A DNA stretch of 52,501 bases from Acanthamoeba castellanii str. Neff (GCF_000313135.1 NW_004457573.1:12141-64641), one strand, 5' to 3'. Positions 20,323-32,269 are shown, counted from the first letter of the stretch. Notes: generated from the letters alone by a model not told the origin. A program made the numbers and translations.

Positions 20323-22560
20323 ATGCTGGTTCTTTTCGAAACGCCCGCCGGCTACGCCCTCTTCAAGGTTCACAATGAGGGCAAGCTCCAGGAAGCCAAC
20401 ATTGCCAAGGATTTTGCCACCCTTGAAGGAGCCCAGAAAGTGTACGATTCGCTTCTTGATTTTTATTGTGCCGTTCATTCGAGTGTTCCATTCTCGCTTA
20501 GAAGAGGCCCGCTCTTGCAAATTATGGACTGCGGATCTTTTCCAGCGGCACTCGCGAGCGCCTTACCTCCGAGCTCGATCGCTGAGAGTTTTATTGATGA
20601 CAACTTTTACCCAGAGTAACAACAATACATATTCTGTGTCACTTGTTGTTGTGATTAGCTAAATGTCATAGTTACACTGAAAAACTCTCATAATTTTGCA
20701 TTCTAGACCCGCAATCTTGACTCCGGCCCAATCGCTAATCTTGAATTTTTTTGTTTGTGATTACAATTATTCTCCGCCGCGCTCTCTCAGGGTGTCGCTG
20801 AAGGCCTTCCAGAAGTTCGGCAACACGACCGAGGCGCTCGCGGCCACGACTGCCATCGTGGAGAGCAAGCTGGGCAAGGATCTCAAGAAATTCCTGAAGA
20901 AGCAGGCCAAGGGCGAGCAGCTGGGTGTCTCCGATCCCAAGCTTGCCGGCATCATCAAGGACAAGATCGGCGTCCAGTGCCTCCACAACAGCATGGTCAA
21001 CGAACTCCTCAGGGGCATCAGGCTCCAGATGACCGATCTCATCACCGGTCTCGGCGAGGGCGAGCTCAGCAACATGGTGCTCGGTCTTTCTCACTCCCTC
21101 TGCCGCTACAAGCTCAAGTTCTCTCCCGACAAGGTTGATCACATGATCATCCAGGCCATCGGTTCGTTAATCCCTCAATCCCTCCCAACGAGTTGTATTA
21201 TTATTATTAGTTTACAAGAGGGGCAAGTCTCGGGCTCATACATGCGTTTTCTGATTTTGATTATGCAGCACTGCTCGACGATCTGGACAAGGAGTCCAAC
21301 ACCTACGCCATGAGGGTGAAGGAGTGGTACGGTTGGCATTTCCCTGAGCTGGCCAAGGTTGTGAACGACAACATCCTGTTCGCCAAGTGCGTGAAGGCCA
21401 TGGGTACGTCGCGCCCCCTCGCTCCTCTTTTCGTCTACCTCTTATCCCGCCTTTGGCCTCGGCTCACCATGTGTGCGCCATGTGCATGTGTCAACCCGCG
21501 CAGGCACTCGCGACCACGCTGCCGCCACCAGCTTCGCCGGCATCCTGCCCGAGGAGACCGAGACCGAGGTCAGGGAGGCGGCCAAGATCTCCATGGGTAC
21601 TGAGATCAGCGAGGAGGATATCCTCAACATCCAGGACCTGTGCACGCAGGTGCTCGACATCTACGAGTACCGCACGCAGCTCCACGACTACCTCAAGAAC
21701 CGCATGCAGGCCATCGCTCCCAACCTGTCCGTGATGGTGGGCGAGCTCGTCGGCGCTCGCCTCATCGCTCACGCCGGTTCGCTCATCAACCTGGCCAAGT
21801 ACCCCGCCTCCACCGTTCAGATCCTCGGTGCCGAGAAGGCCCTCTTCCGCGCCCTCAAGACCAAGCACGAGACTCCCAAGTACGGTCTCATCTACCACGC
21901 CTCGCTCGTCGGCCAGGCTGCCCCCAAGGACAAGGGCAAAGTACGTCTTTGCGCCCCCCCCCCAAACGAACAGAATATTGGTTTTTTTTTGTACGACGGA
22001 CAGCCGCTAACGTGTCCGATGGTGTATCCCCCTCCCCAATTCAGATCTCTCGTCTTGTGGCCTCGCGTTCGGCTCTGGCCATCCGTGTGGACGCCCTGGG
22101 CGAGAACGCCACGCGCGAGATCGGCGAGGAGGGCTACCAGAAGGTGGAGCAGCGCCTGCGGTTACTCGAGGGCGGCCGTGCTCACGTCAGCGCGAGCAAG
22201 GGCCGAACTCAGCACGTCCCTGCCTACGATCACACCAAGTCAGCCAAATCGCCTGCCGCTCCCAGGTCGTCGTCCACCTACAACGAGGCCGCCGATAACA
22301 CCATGAAGACCGAGACTACCACGTCGACGACACCCAAGAAGGAGAAGAAGGAGAAGAAGTCCAAGAAGGACAGCGACGAGATGGAGGTGGTCGAGAAGTC
22401 CAAGAAGGACAAGAAGAAGGAGAAGAAGGAAAAGAAGAAGGGCAGCAAGATCGAGGACGGCAAGAAGAAGAGGAAGAGGGACGACGACGAGGACACCAAG
22501 TCCGAGAAGGAGAAGACGCCCAAGAAGGACAAGAAAAAGAAGAAGAAGAAGACCGAGTAA
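20323..22560 (+). CDS. NOP58: Nucleolar protein 58, box C/D snoRNP core protein
   Basis: NOP58 is a core protein of box C/D snoRNPs, which 2'-O-methylate rRNA through fibrillarin. The N-terminus [16 protein letters not shown] is diagnostic. Exon 1 is 20323-20441 and exon 2 starts at 20791, joined to give A-Q-K-V-V-S-L-K-A-F. Downstream are the coiled-coil and Nop domain with [40 protein letters not shown] and [11 protein letters not shown]. The last exon ends in a highly charged Lys-Lys-Glu/Asp tail to TAA 22558-22560, as in NOP58 and NOP56. NOP56 is excluded by the N-terminus and overall match. The first intron carries a C/D snoRNA. Confidence 0.97.
20584..20689 (+). ncRNA. Intronic box C/D snoRNA (snR63/U46-like)
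   Basis: It lies inside NOP58 intron 1 (20442-20790). A perfect 9-bp terminal stem pairs 20584-20592 (GAGAGTTTT) with 20681-20689 (AAAACTCTC). Box C is TGATGA at 20595-20600 and box D is CTGA at 20677-20680. A C' box (GTGATTA, 20651-20657) and a weak D' (CTGT, 20634-20637) also fit. The guide next to box D, GTCATAGTTAC (20665-20675), is complementary to the conserved large-subunit rRNA segment GTAACTATGAC. The box D plus five rule puts methylation on the second A of AAC. From memory this is A2256 of yeast 25S (snR63) and A3739 of human 28S (U46). The 3' end lies 101 bases before the acceptor, a normal spacing for a splicing-dependent snoRNA. Confidence 0.85.
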
Positions 22561-22671
22561 ATGCCCCCTCCCTTCTCTATCCTCTTATCTACTAATAATA
22601 ATACATTTCTTTTGTGAACTCCCAACTTCCGCCACCGACGCAACACACCAAGGGGTGGTGGCACTGGTGGT

Positions 22672-24776
22672 TTATTGGTGGGGGAAGGCTGAGAGACACT
22701 GCGGGTGGTAGGGCAGTTGCTTGTCCAGCGTGCGCCAGGTGGGCGGCAGGAAGAGAAGGTGCTCCGAGTCGTTGTACAGGTATCTCTTGCACCCGCGGCA
22801 GGCCTCGCCAAAGACTGACCCGAAGCTCTCCAGCCATCGCTGTGTGCGTGGTCGAAGCAACACAAAGAGGGTGTTAGGGCCGCATGCGGAGGAGAGGGTG
22901 AACAATGGGAATGGACGTACAAGCAGCTTGCGCACTGGCGACGCTGGCGGAGCGGATGTTTGCAGGGCTCGCTTGGCGTAGTGCTGGGCCGCCAGCACCG
23001 CGTTCGCCGTAATCGCTTGGAACGCTCTTTGCCCGCTAGTTCAGCCGAAAGCCGTGACAGTGAAAGGTGGGATGGAGGGCGCTCGTACCTGTGGACCGAA
23101 ATGAAGCTCGCGGTGTCGCTGGGGAGATCCTCTTCAATGCCACACACCTGTCGCCGATCGCCGAGGGAATGGGGGGGGAGGGGGAAACGTGGTTGGCTAA
23201 GCGCTCGCCTCCCACTCGTGCGAAATAGGAGATATACACGCACCACTATGTGATCCGCCATTAGATTGCCTTCGCCGTCTGTCGCTCGATCCGACTGAGG
23301 TCCGTCGGGCATGGCATGCCGGGGTGCATGGAGCCTAAACAACACTCGAGCCCGGAACACCCCATCCCGCACGACCTGCACAGCAGACAAGTGGGCGCAG
23401 TGAGCGGGGCCAATGGGGAGTTGCTTGGGGGGGGGGTGTACCGTGATCCCCACCAGGGATCCCTCCTGGTGCAGGGGGCTGATTTCGAGTACCCGCCCGC
23501 GCCCCACCTCGGCCAACAGGCGCTGCTCCTGTGTGGAATCGCTGCATAGTGGCCACGGTGAGCGCCAGTTGGCACGGAAGCAACGCGCGCGGGGGGGGGG
23601 AGGAGAGATTGGGCACACCCATTAAGGGCGGCTCGAATAGCGAGAGCGTGCGGATCGGCAATCTCCAGCCTTCGTCGTTTGTTCGGAGCGTCGTCGGCAA
23701 GGAGCGGAAACTTGAGGCGGACCTGCTCCTCAAACACTCTGTCGGCGGAACCACAATGGATCGTCAGCACGCCCCCCCCTCCTCTCAAGATCAAGTTCAA
23801 ACCGAGGCGTACGCACCTTTTCGCGGTGTGGCCTCGCTTTTGGATGATCTCGCGCCACTTGGCCTCCGCTTCGATGGCGCCCTGTATCGACATCAGTGGC
23901 TCTTCGGTGAAGACGCTCGACCTGCACGCGCCGTGTGTGTGTGTGTGTGTGTGTGTCGTGCATTTTTCGACATATCGGTGAGTGAGCTCACATGCGAGGG
24001 GACCCTTGCGAGGGAACTAACGGACCTGGTGGACGAGGTATCCGGGCCATCGGCGGACGAGTTGAGGGGCACCAGGTACGCTGCAGCGCGCCACGTTCAC
24101 GTCAAATCGATGATGACCCGCTGTACCTGGGCACGCGAAGGAGGCAACGTACGCTGGAGCTCTTTGCCCAACTCGGTGACGCGCTTGAGGGAGCGCACGA
24201 CATTCCGCACGTGGTTGCTCACCGCCTTGCTCAGTTGTCCTGTCACAGGGGAGGATTGTACGGAAGGGCGGCGGCGGTGAGATGGCTGAGCGCACTTCGA
24301 AGCAAACGGGGGGTGGGGGTGGCACCGCCATCAGGAGCACGGGCGACGTCCTGGAACGTCTGGAAAATGTGACCACACCCTGAGCGCAGCGAGTTCACCT
24401 GCGCCGCACACACATGACACACACACACACACACACACGCGACACACGACACACGACACACCCGGTGTTGGTTACGATAGCAAGACGCAATGTTCATGGA
24501 GGAGGCTGGCACCTGGAAGAGGAGCTCCTCGAGCTTGGGAAGCACGGAGGCGGGGGAAGCCGAGCTGGCAGCGACAGCAGCGGTAGAAGGGAGCGACGCC
24601 AGTGGCGGCGGCGGTGTGCGTGGACCCTGCAGCTGGCCACCGGCGGGCGCGAGGGGCGGCGTGTGGGCGGGAGGCGCACCGTGCTGCAGGGGCGGACTAC
24701 CCAGCGCACCCAGGGCCGACGTTGGGGAAGGCTGCAGCTGTTGCCCAGCGTTCATCATGACTGGCCCCGTGCTCAT
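22672..24776 (-). CDS. MED27: Mediator complex subunit 27
   Basis: MED27 belongs to the upper tail of Mediator and bridges activators and RNA polymerase II. From the ATG at 24776 there is a Pro/Gln/Ala-rich N-terminus. An exon then begins Q-V-N-S-L-R-S-G-C-G-H-I-F-Q-T-F, matching the first helix of MED27. Middle exons include a D-G-V-F-R-A-R-V-L-F-R-L-H block and D-H-I-V. The C-terminal exon ends with the family's zinc-binding finger: C-R-G-C, then F-L-P-P-T-W-R, then Y-H-P-Q-C, before TAA 22672-22674. The gene faces NOP58 tail to tail with a gap of about 110 bases and shares a short upstream region with the myotubularin gene. The finger and the L-P-P-T-W-R motif make the call firm. Confidence 0.88.
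23933..23956 (+). repeat. (GT)n microsatellite
   Basis: About twelve GT units in a MED27 intron. It reads (AC)n in the sense strand. Confidence 0.9.
24416..24438 (+). repeat. (AC)n microsatellite followed by GACAC repeats
   Basis: About eleven AC units then several GACAC units in the first MED27 intron, close to its 3' splice site (sense GCGGCGCAG). In the sense strand this is (GT)n. Confidence 0.9.
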
Positions 24777-24947
24777 CTTTTCGATGGTTTGGTTCGATTG
24801 TTGATTTTCTTTTTTTGTGCGCTTTTTTATTTTTTGTGATTATTTTTGAAAAGAAAAGGGAAGGGAAACACGACGCACGGGCTGGTGCTTTGGTTGCACC
24901 AGAGCACACGACTGCCCAACTCTCTCCCACAACTCCTGAGGAGAAGG
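24777..24947. promoter_or_regulatory. Short divergent promoter region (MED27 / myotubularin)
   Basis: Only 171 bases lie between the two proposed start codons. The MED27-side half is strongly T-rich on the plus strand (24797-24850), and the other half is ordinary GC-rich sequence. Both promoters, if the starts are right, must fit here. Confidence 0.35.
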
Positions 24948-27900
24948 ATGAATCCTGCCAAGTTGTTCCCCTTCAAGGGGATGAGGCGAGGAGCTGGCGC
25001 CAGGGACGAGGCCAGCTGCACCGACGACACCGAAGTCGGTCACACGTAAACCCCCCCCCCTTGCACACATCAAATCTCTTTCCTTGCCTCACTCACTGCT
25101 GCAGCAGGGACAGGGTCCCGGTCCCCGGTCTCTCCAATCGGCCCCCAATGAAGAAGCTGCCCCCACGTACACACGCCCACCCACTCCCCGCGCGCGCGAG
25201 GGAAGAAGCGACTGGGACCTCACACCCTCGGTTGTGGCTATGGTGGGTGGTGGGGTCTATGCGTGGTGTGTGTGACACAGTGCCGCCGCCGCGCCAGGCC
25301 TCAGCATCATCCGCGCCGGAGCAGACAGCCGAGCAGCAGTCCTTATCTCCACGCATGACCACCCACTTTGAACTCCTCTACGATCAGCTATGGAAGGTCT
25401 GAGTGCGCCCCCTTCCTCCTCCCTTCTCCTCGCTGCGTGTCGTGGAGGGACAGAGTGGGCTGATGAGAGAGCACCATGGTGGCCACGGGGGGGACAGAGG
25501 CGACCGAGGCTGCAGCGGCGGTGCGAGCTCCTGCGGCTCAAGTACCCGCGCGAGGATTTCGTGGTGAAGGTGACGCTGCCCGACGTCATGGACTTCAAGT
25601 TCTACCGCTTCTCGCCGCGCATGCTCGTGTCAGAGGCCCTCAAGAAGATCAAGGAGCGCAAGCGCATCACTTCCGTCCCCCAGGTGCGGCGGCTACACGC
25701 CCAGCCCAGCCCGGCGGTCCTTGTGGTGCACTGACGCGCTCGCTTGTTTCACCGCGACAGGAGCTGTTGGGGCTCTACCTGCCACCGAAGGACGACAGCA
25801 ACGACGGCGTGTGGATGGATCCCAGCTATCCGCTCTGGATGTACAACCTCTCCTACCAGGTTAACGTCACCCCCAACTGTCAACAATTATAAGGGGGGCA
25901 ATCCGCTCATCGTTCTCCTCTCCAGCAAGTGGTGGAGATCAAGGCCCGGCCCGGCCGGGACGACCCCATCCACCGGCAAGTGTTCCTCCGCGTCCTCATT
26001 CACGACGCCGACGACCAGATTGTACCCTCTCTCCCCTCTCCCCATCTCTCACTGTTCGTCGACCACAGCAGCCGTGTACTCATTGATGCTCCCATACAGA
26101 TGACTCGTACGTTCGGGTTTGATACACGGCACAGCGTTGGCCATGTGCTGCAGGAGATCAATCAACGGGTCCCGCCCGCCTACGGCTCCAGCAAAGGTAC
26201 GAGCCGTAGCCTCCGCATCCACTCCATGCAGCCCTGTAGTAGCGGAGGCACTCACGCCCCGGTGCTCGCCTCAGCTTCGCGAGTGCACTACGGCCTCTAC
26301 CTCTACAACAATACGCACGGGATGTGGTTGCAGGAGAACAAGCCGCTGTCCTTCTACAACATCACTCACATGGTACGAAGCCTGCGGCCACTGCTGCCCA
26401 GTCTTGGGTGCATGTGGCCTAATGTGGATGTGAGCCCCACCCCCGCTGCAGGATATCGTCGGGTTCAAGGAAAAGTCGCTCTACCACTTTCGGCTGGAGG
26501 GGTTGCCGGAGGCCGACACCAACACCCTGCTCCTACCGTGCGACATCCCCATCAAGGACGCCATCACTCAAATGGCGGTCTCGGTACGCGCCTTCTCCCT
26601 GTCGGCCCTATTTGTCTTCTCGGGCTGAGCCGGGGACACTTCGATGCCGCGTGGGGTCAGGTGGGCTTGGAGCGGGCAGCCGCCGCTGAGTACGGCATCT
26701 GGGTGGAGGGTCGAGGGACCTTCGCTGCGGTGGATAGCACCATCGCGGCCTATAGCCTCGAGCCGGGTGTACGTGTTCAGCCCTCGAGTCTCAGTGATGT
26801 CCTCTGTGCCATGAGCTAACTCATCGCTGCTCGTCCATAGGATGTGCTGGTGCTCAAGGGGAATACAGACGCCGGAGGGCAGCGTCCCGGCGAGGCTCGT
26901 GGGTACCGCCTAAAGCTCATCAAGGCCGACCCACCGGCCGAAGAGAACGTACGTAGTCCGCTAAGACTCTTTCCGTGTGTCCCGCCTCCATAAAGCTGAA
27001 CATGAATTCCCTGGTGCTCGCCTGCACAGGCGAAGGAAGAAAGCCGAGACAGCGGAGGGTTCAGAGAGTTCGCGTCCTTCAAGCTGTTCCCTCGCCTGGA
27101 GGGAGAGGTAAGCCCCCCCTCCTCTCCGTGACACCACAGCACCGTTTGGTTTCGCAGGTTCACTGTGTGGCACTCTGGCGGTGGCAGGTGGTGGTCAAGA
27201 TCATCGCCAACGCCTACTGGGCGCCGCCCTATATCAAGGACGTGGATACGGCGGGATACACGGGCGATCTGTACATCACCAATTATCGTCTGGCCCTGTT
27301 CGTACCCACATTTGCCTTCTCCGCAGTACGCCGTTTCCCCTCTTTCCCTGCCTTGTTGCTTCTGCGAAGGAGGAGTCGCTCAAGGCCGCGCATTGCTTGT
27401 ATGTGTGGGGGACGGATGTAGTCGGAGGAGGACACCTGCTTGGCGGTGACCCTCCCGCTGGGGGCCATCTCGCGCGTCGAGGTGGGCAAGCAGAACAACG
27501 CGCGCAAGTACTACGTCGAAGTGCACAGCAAGGACTTCCGTGCCCTCCGGTTCCTCTTCGGCAGGACCGAAAAGCACCAGCGCGACACTCTCCATCGAAG
27601 CCTTGTCGAGAGCGGGTACGCGCCCTTTGTGACTGTTTGGTGTGTGTGTGTGTGTGTGTGTGTGTTGTGTATGTATGTGTATTGGGTCCTAACTGGGCGC
27701 GGGCTGTATAGGCTTTTGTTCCCAAGGACGCCGGAGCGGTTGTTTGCGTTCTTTTACAAGCCCAGCCAGCTCATCGACGACTACTCCGCTGCCCCGCAGA
27801 TGAGCGACAGCGGAGAGTTGAAATCGAGGGCGAAGGCGGAAGCCGATCGGGAGCTCGGCGGCGGCCTGTCCGATCGAGCGGGAGACTGCGAAGACGACGA

Positions 27901-30037
27901 GTGGAAAAGCGAGGGCTGGCGCATCTTCTCCGCTCGAGCTGAGTTTCAGAGGTTGCTCCCTCCTCTGCGCTGTTTTCTGTTGTTGTTGTTCTCTCGCGGC
28001 CGACAGAACACCACCCGTTCAACCACCCCACAGGCAGGGTGTCCCCAACAGCAAATGGCGGCTGACGGACGTCAACAAGGACTACGCCCACTGCGAAAGC
28101 TACCCTTCCCTGCTGGCCGTACCCGCGGGCATCTCCGACGAAGAACTCAAGGAGGTGTTCGCGTTTCGCAGCAAGGGGCGGATGCCGGTGGTGTGCTATC
28201 GGCACACCAACAACGTCGCCATCGCCCGTTGCAGCCAGCCTCTCGCTGGTACTGTGCCCCTGCTCCTCATTTGGCGAAAGGGACAAGGTGGTGTTGACCC
28301 AAACGGCTCTTACAGGCTTGACGCGCACGCGCTCGATGGCGGACGAGAAGCTCTTCCGGCTGATGCTCGACAACAGCCTCGGAGGGTCGAGCGCGGGTTC
28401 CGGTCAAAAGCAGCTGTACATAATGGACGCGAGGCCGCGAGCCAATGCCTATGCCAACGCTGCCAAGGGCGGCGGCATCGAGAACCTGCAGGGATATCCC
28501 CAGTGCAAGTTTGAGTACTTGGGCATACCCAACATCCACGTCATCAGAGAATCGTGCGTCGTTCCCCCACCACCACCTGCGCGCAGTCTGTAAGCGTGTG
28601 GTAACACTTGGGTGCAATTTTCATGTTAACAGTCAGAGCAAGCTGAACAGCGTCTGCGTGATGGCTGCCGGCGAGTGCGAGGGAGGAATACTCTCCGCCC
28701 TGGACGCTTCTAAATGGATCGACTACATCAAACTCATCCTGGAGGGCGCCCTCAAGGTATTCGTCCCATCCATTATAAGAGGCTTTTTTGTGACTCCTGG
28801 CGGTTCCTTCCTGCGTGCCCCCCTCTCCTCTAACGTGAGGTCTCTGCCGCTCTTCCTTAGGTCGCGCGGTTGGTGGAGGAGGAACGCTGCCCGGTGACTC
28901 TGCATTGCTCCGATGGTTGGGACCGGACGGCTCAGCTCTCCTCGCTGGCCCAGATCTTCCTGGATCCCTACTTCCGCACCACCGTCGGGTTTCAGGTCCT
29001 CATCGAAAAGGAGTGGCTCAGCTTCGGTACTCCACTACCCGCTCCTCCTCCACCGTCCCGTGCCGTCCCTGGAGGGGCCGCCTTACCTCGTGTGTTTCCT
29101 CTTCTTCTCGACAGGGCACAAATTCTCCACTCGCTGCGGCCACGGAGACAAGAACCACCAGGACTCGCAACGCGCACCCATTTTCCTGCAGGTGCCTGCC
29201 AGCACCTCCTTTCGCAAATCTACGCAGCTGCGTGGTGATGGTGCTGATCGCGGATGTATGTGTCCGCACCAGTTTATCGATTGCGTGTGGCAGCTCACCC
29301 AGCAGAACCCGTGCTTGTTTGAGTTCAACGAAAAGTTCCTCATCGCCATTCTTGAGCATCTCTACTCGTGTCGGTTGGTTCCCCCCCCCTGCTGCTTTCG
29401 CCCACCCGTGTCGCTCACATTCGCTTACGACACTGCCCGCAGATTCGGCACGTTCTTGTGTGATACGGAGAAGCAGCGGGCGGATCAGCGATTGAAGGAG
29501 AAGACAGTGTCGCTGTGGAGCTATACCAACTGCGAGCAGAATAGGCGGGAGTACCTCAACCCCTTCTACGTGCCCGACATGTCAGTTCTCTTCCCCGACG
29601 TCTCCTTCTTCTCGCTTTCCCTGTGGAAGGGCTACCACATGCGGTACGTTTGCGCTTGCCTTGACTATGCAGGCTGAGCGGGACCGCCTGGGCGCTGGCT
29701 AACGTAGTTCTGTCCGCACACGTGCACGTCCAGGCACCTCGTACCGCCCAGCTTGCCACGCCTGACCCCTCAACTGCGGATACTGCAGCTACAAAATGTG
29801 ATCGAGGGGATGAAGGAGCAGATGGTGCGACTGGAGAACTACCGCGAGAAGCACAAGCAGCGCAAGAACGGCGACCTCGTCGCCAGCCGTGATGGCACCC
29901 GTTCCAACGGAGGAGCCGAGGACGACCGGCCTCTGAGCGGAGCCGACCAGGGCGAGGCAGACGACGGCCATCTGCTGGAGGAGACCCAGGCGACCAACAT
30001 CATGCGAGGCAGTGCCAACGTCATGGGCGCCTTCTGA
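24948..30037 (+). CDS. Myotubularin-family phosphoinositide 3-phosphatase with ubiquitin/FERM-like N-terminal modules
   Basis: Myotubularins remove the 3-phosphate from PI3P and PI(3,5)P2 on endosomes. The active-site loop at 28903-28926 reads H-C-S-D-G-W-D-R, the full CX5R with both Asp residues, so the enzyme should be active. Upstream lies a PH-GRAM domain ([15 protein letters not shown]). Before it are several beta-grasp modules with the talin/FERM-like pattern ([14 protein letters not shown] and L-P-L/L-P-C-D repeats, 25520-26900). After the phosphatase are L-W-S-Y and Y-L-N-P-F-Y motifs and a C-terminal coiled coil ([16 protein letters not shown]). TGA is at 30035-30037. The start is uncertain: ATG 24948 with exon 24948-25045 is my choice, while 25148 and 25355 (M-T-T-H-F-E-L-L) are in-frame alternatives. 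Roughly 20 exons. Confidence 0.88.
27640..27665 (+). repeat. (GT)n microsatellite
   Basis: About twelve GT units in a myotubularin intron, soon after a GTACG donor that ends the GRAM-domain exon. Confidence 0.9.
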
Positions 30038-30343
30038 ATACCCCCGCCGCTTTGTGGGGTCGTCAGCCCAATCGACGCTGGGTGCCTGTCGTCAAGCAGT
30101 GTAATCTGGGCCATTCCTCTTTCCGCGAAGGGGCACGCCTCGAAAAATACTTGCCGACGACTGTCCTTCATCTTGTCTTTGACTCGGCAACCCGCAGACG
30201 CAACCCGCAGTCCCATTGTGCCGGTTTTCTTTTGTTTCGGTTCGTCGTCGATCCACTTTGTGTTTCTCCTTCCACCCTTGGCTCGAGGCTCATTGCGCCC
30301 CCTCCCTTCTTGTGTCTCAGCCCTTTTTATTTATTTTTGTTAA
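30038..30343 (+). other. Intergenic region upstream of the CaMK-like kinase
   Basis: These 306 bases separate two plus-strand genes. No gene or clear poly(A) hexamer is seen. The end of the stretch (30321-30343) is T/A-rich and could hold the kinase promoter or the 3' end of a leader intron. Confidence 0.4.
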
Positions 30344-32269
30344 ATGTTCAATTACAAACCTAGTGATTGGAAGATGGACAACACTCAACTCAAGCGAGCC
30401 ACCATTCTCAAGACCCCCGTGACCCAGAAATACGACGTCGGCGCCGTTCTGGGCTCGTACGCGCCTCCCACAGGAGTGTTCCCCCAATTTCAAGAGATTA
30501 TATTTTCTGACGCCAATCAATCGCTTCTCCATGAGCAGCGGTAACTACTCAGTGGTCAAATTGGCGATAGAGAAGGGAACCGGCAAGGAATGGGCTGCCA
30601 AGATCATCACCAAGAAGGATGCTGGCCCGAAGGGCCTTCAGATGCTTCAGACTGAAGTCGACATTCTCTCTTCGTGCGAGCACCCCAACATCGTGCGCCT
30701 CTCTGAGGTGTTCGAAACCGACGAGCACTACTACATCATCATGGAGCTGTACACCACCCTCGCCCTTCCTTCACCCTCTTCTGCTTTATTCTCATTTTTC
30801 GTCTTTTTGTTACTATTGTACTTTGTTGTTGTTGTTGCTGCTGCTGCTGCTACACCTGTTCACACCCACTCGCCTACACTTACTCCAGGATCAAGGGAGG
30901 TGAGCTCTTCGACAAGATCGTACAGCTTCAGTCGTATTCCGAGCGTGATGCTTCGCGTCTCATTCACCAGATCATCAGCGCCATTGCGCACCTTCACGAG
31001 CGTAAGATCGTTCACCGCGGTAAGGCCTCCTCCTCTCTGCTTGCGCTCGTTGCGCAGACACCCCCTCGCGTTCTTCTGACTGACCTGTGAACGACGTTGC
31101 TTGCTTTACTTTTTGCTTTGCGCGCTTGGCCGAGCAGATCTCAAGGTGCGCCACTCACTGTTGATGCTGCGGTAAGCTCTCATGTGTGACTAATGCACCG
31201 TACGCGAATGCTCTCAACGACAGCCCGAGAACCTTCTGCTGGCCAACGATAGCATCGATTCCCCCGTGCTGCTGGCCGACTTTGGTCTCTCCAAGGTGGT
31301 GGACCCTGACGACCTGCTCAACGTGCCCGTTGGCACCCCGGGCTATGTGGGTGCGTGGTGCCTCTCTCTTTGGACCTGCGCCGCCTTGGCAGTTTTCACT
31401 AAACTTGACCACTTTACCTGTCCACAGCTCCCGAGGTTGTGCAGTGCCTTGAAGATGATAGCACTTCATATGGCCTCGAAGTTGACATGTGGGCTGTGGG
31501 CGTGGTCATGTACATTTTGTACGTCTCGCCCCTTGGTCCGGTGATTTCCTGGACTGAGATCATTATGGAGCAGTGAAGCTCACCACGCTTTCTCTTGCGC
31601 TGCATAGGCTCTGCGGTTACCCGCCTTTCTATGCCGAAGACGACGATGAAGTGTTCGACCAGGTATGATGATTGTGAATACTGTACCGTACTGTACTGTG
31701 CCGCGTCTCACACATCCCATCTGATGCGGAGGCTAGATCCTGGCGGGAGACTTCGAGTTCCCCGCTCCGCTTTGGGACACCATCTCGGCCGAGGCCAAGG
31801 ATCTGATCAGGAAGTGCCTGATCGTGGACCCGGCCAAGAGGATCAAGGCCGCCGAAGCGCTGCAGCACCCCTGGGTCAAGGTGAAGCCTCCCTTGACCTC
31901 GAAGTGGTGTGATATTGGGTCCAGGGAAACCCTAACGCGCGCGTGTACGACGTTTTGCTGAACATCAGGGCTCCGCCGCACCGGACGATCATCTGCAAGG
32001 CACACTCAGCGAGCTCAAGAAGTTCAACGCCAAGAGGAAGTGGAAGGTGCGCACCCCTGTCCGCTTTTGGTTTCGCAAAAGGTTCTTAAGAACTCTCTTT
32101 GGGAGCGATGCTGACACGTCTCTCCTCCTCTCTTTCAAACTGCTAGCACGCCATCCTGGCCACGATGGCCATCAACAAGCTCACTTCGGTCACCTCGAAG
32201 CTGCAGAAGCTGCAGATGAACAGCTCCTACAAGCAGCTCCCGGCCATTCCCGAGAAGTCCAGCGAGTGA
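30344..32269 (+). CDS. Ca2+/calmodulin-dependent-type protein kinase
   Basis: A Ser/Thr kinase of the CAMK group. The Gly loop is G-S-G-N-Y-S-V-V, split by an intron. The Lys motif is W-A-A-K-I-I and the helix C Glu is in T-E-V-D-I-L. The catalytic loop is H-R-D-L-K-P-E-N-L-L (see the microexon at 31138), then A-D-F-G-L-S-K, then V-G-T-P-G-Y-V-A-P-E, so all catalytic residues are present. After the kinase fold a tail reads [18 protein letters not shown]. This closely resembles the autoinhibitory and calmodulin-binding helix of CaMKI/II (F-N-A-R-R-K-x-K). The stop is TGA 32267-32269. The ATG at 30344 is first in frame, and 30374 is a possible alternative. Activation by Ca2+/calmodulin is inferred from the tail. 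Confidence 0.92.
31138..31145 (+). other. 8-nt microexon in the kinase catalytic loop
   Basis: The exon ending CAC CGC G at 31019 must continue as G-AT CTC AAG CCC GAG AAC to give the invariant H-R-D-L-K-P-E-N. The only source of AT CTC AAG is 31138-31145, preceded by GAGCAG and followed by GTGCGC. The P-E-N codons begin at 31224 after an AG. The exon is therefore 8 bases long, between introns of 118 and 78 bases, and encodes most of the catalytic Asp and the Lys. Confidence 0.85.
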
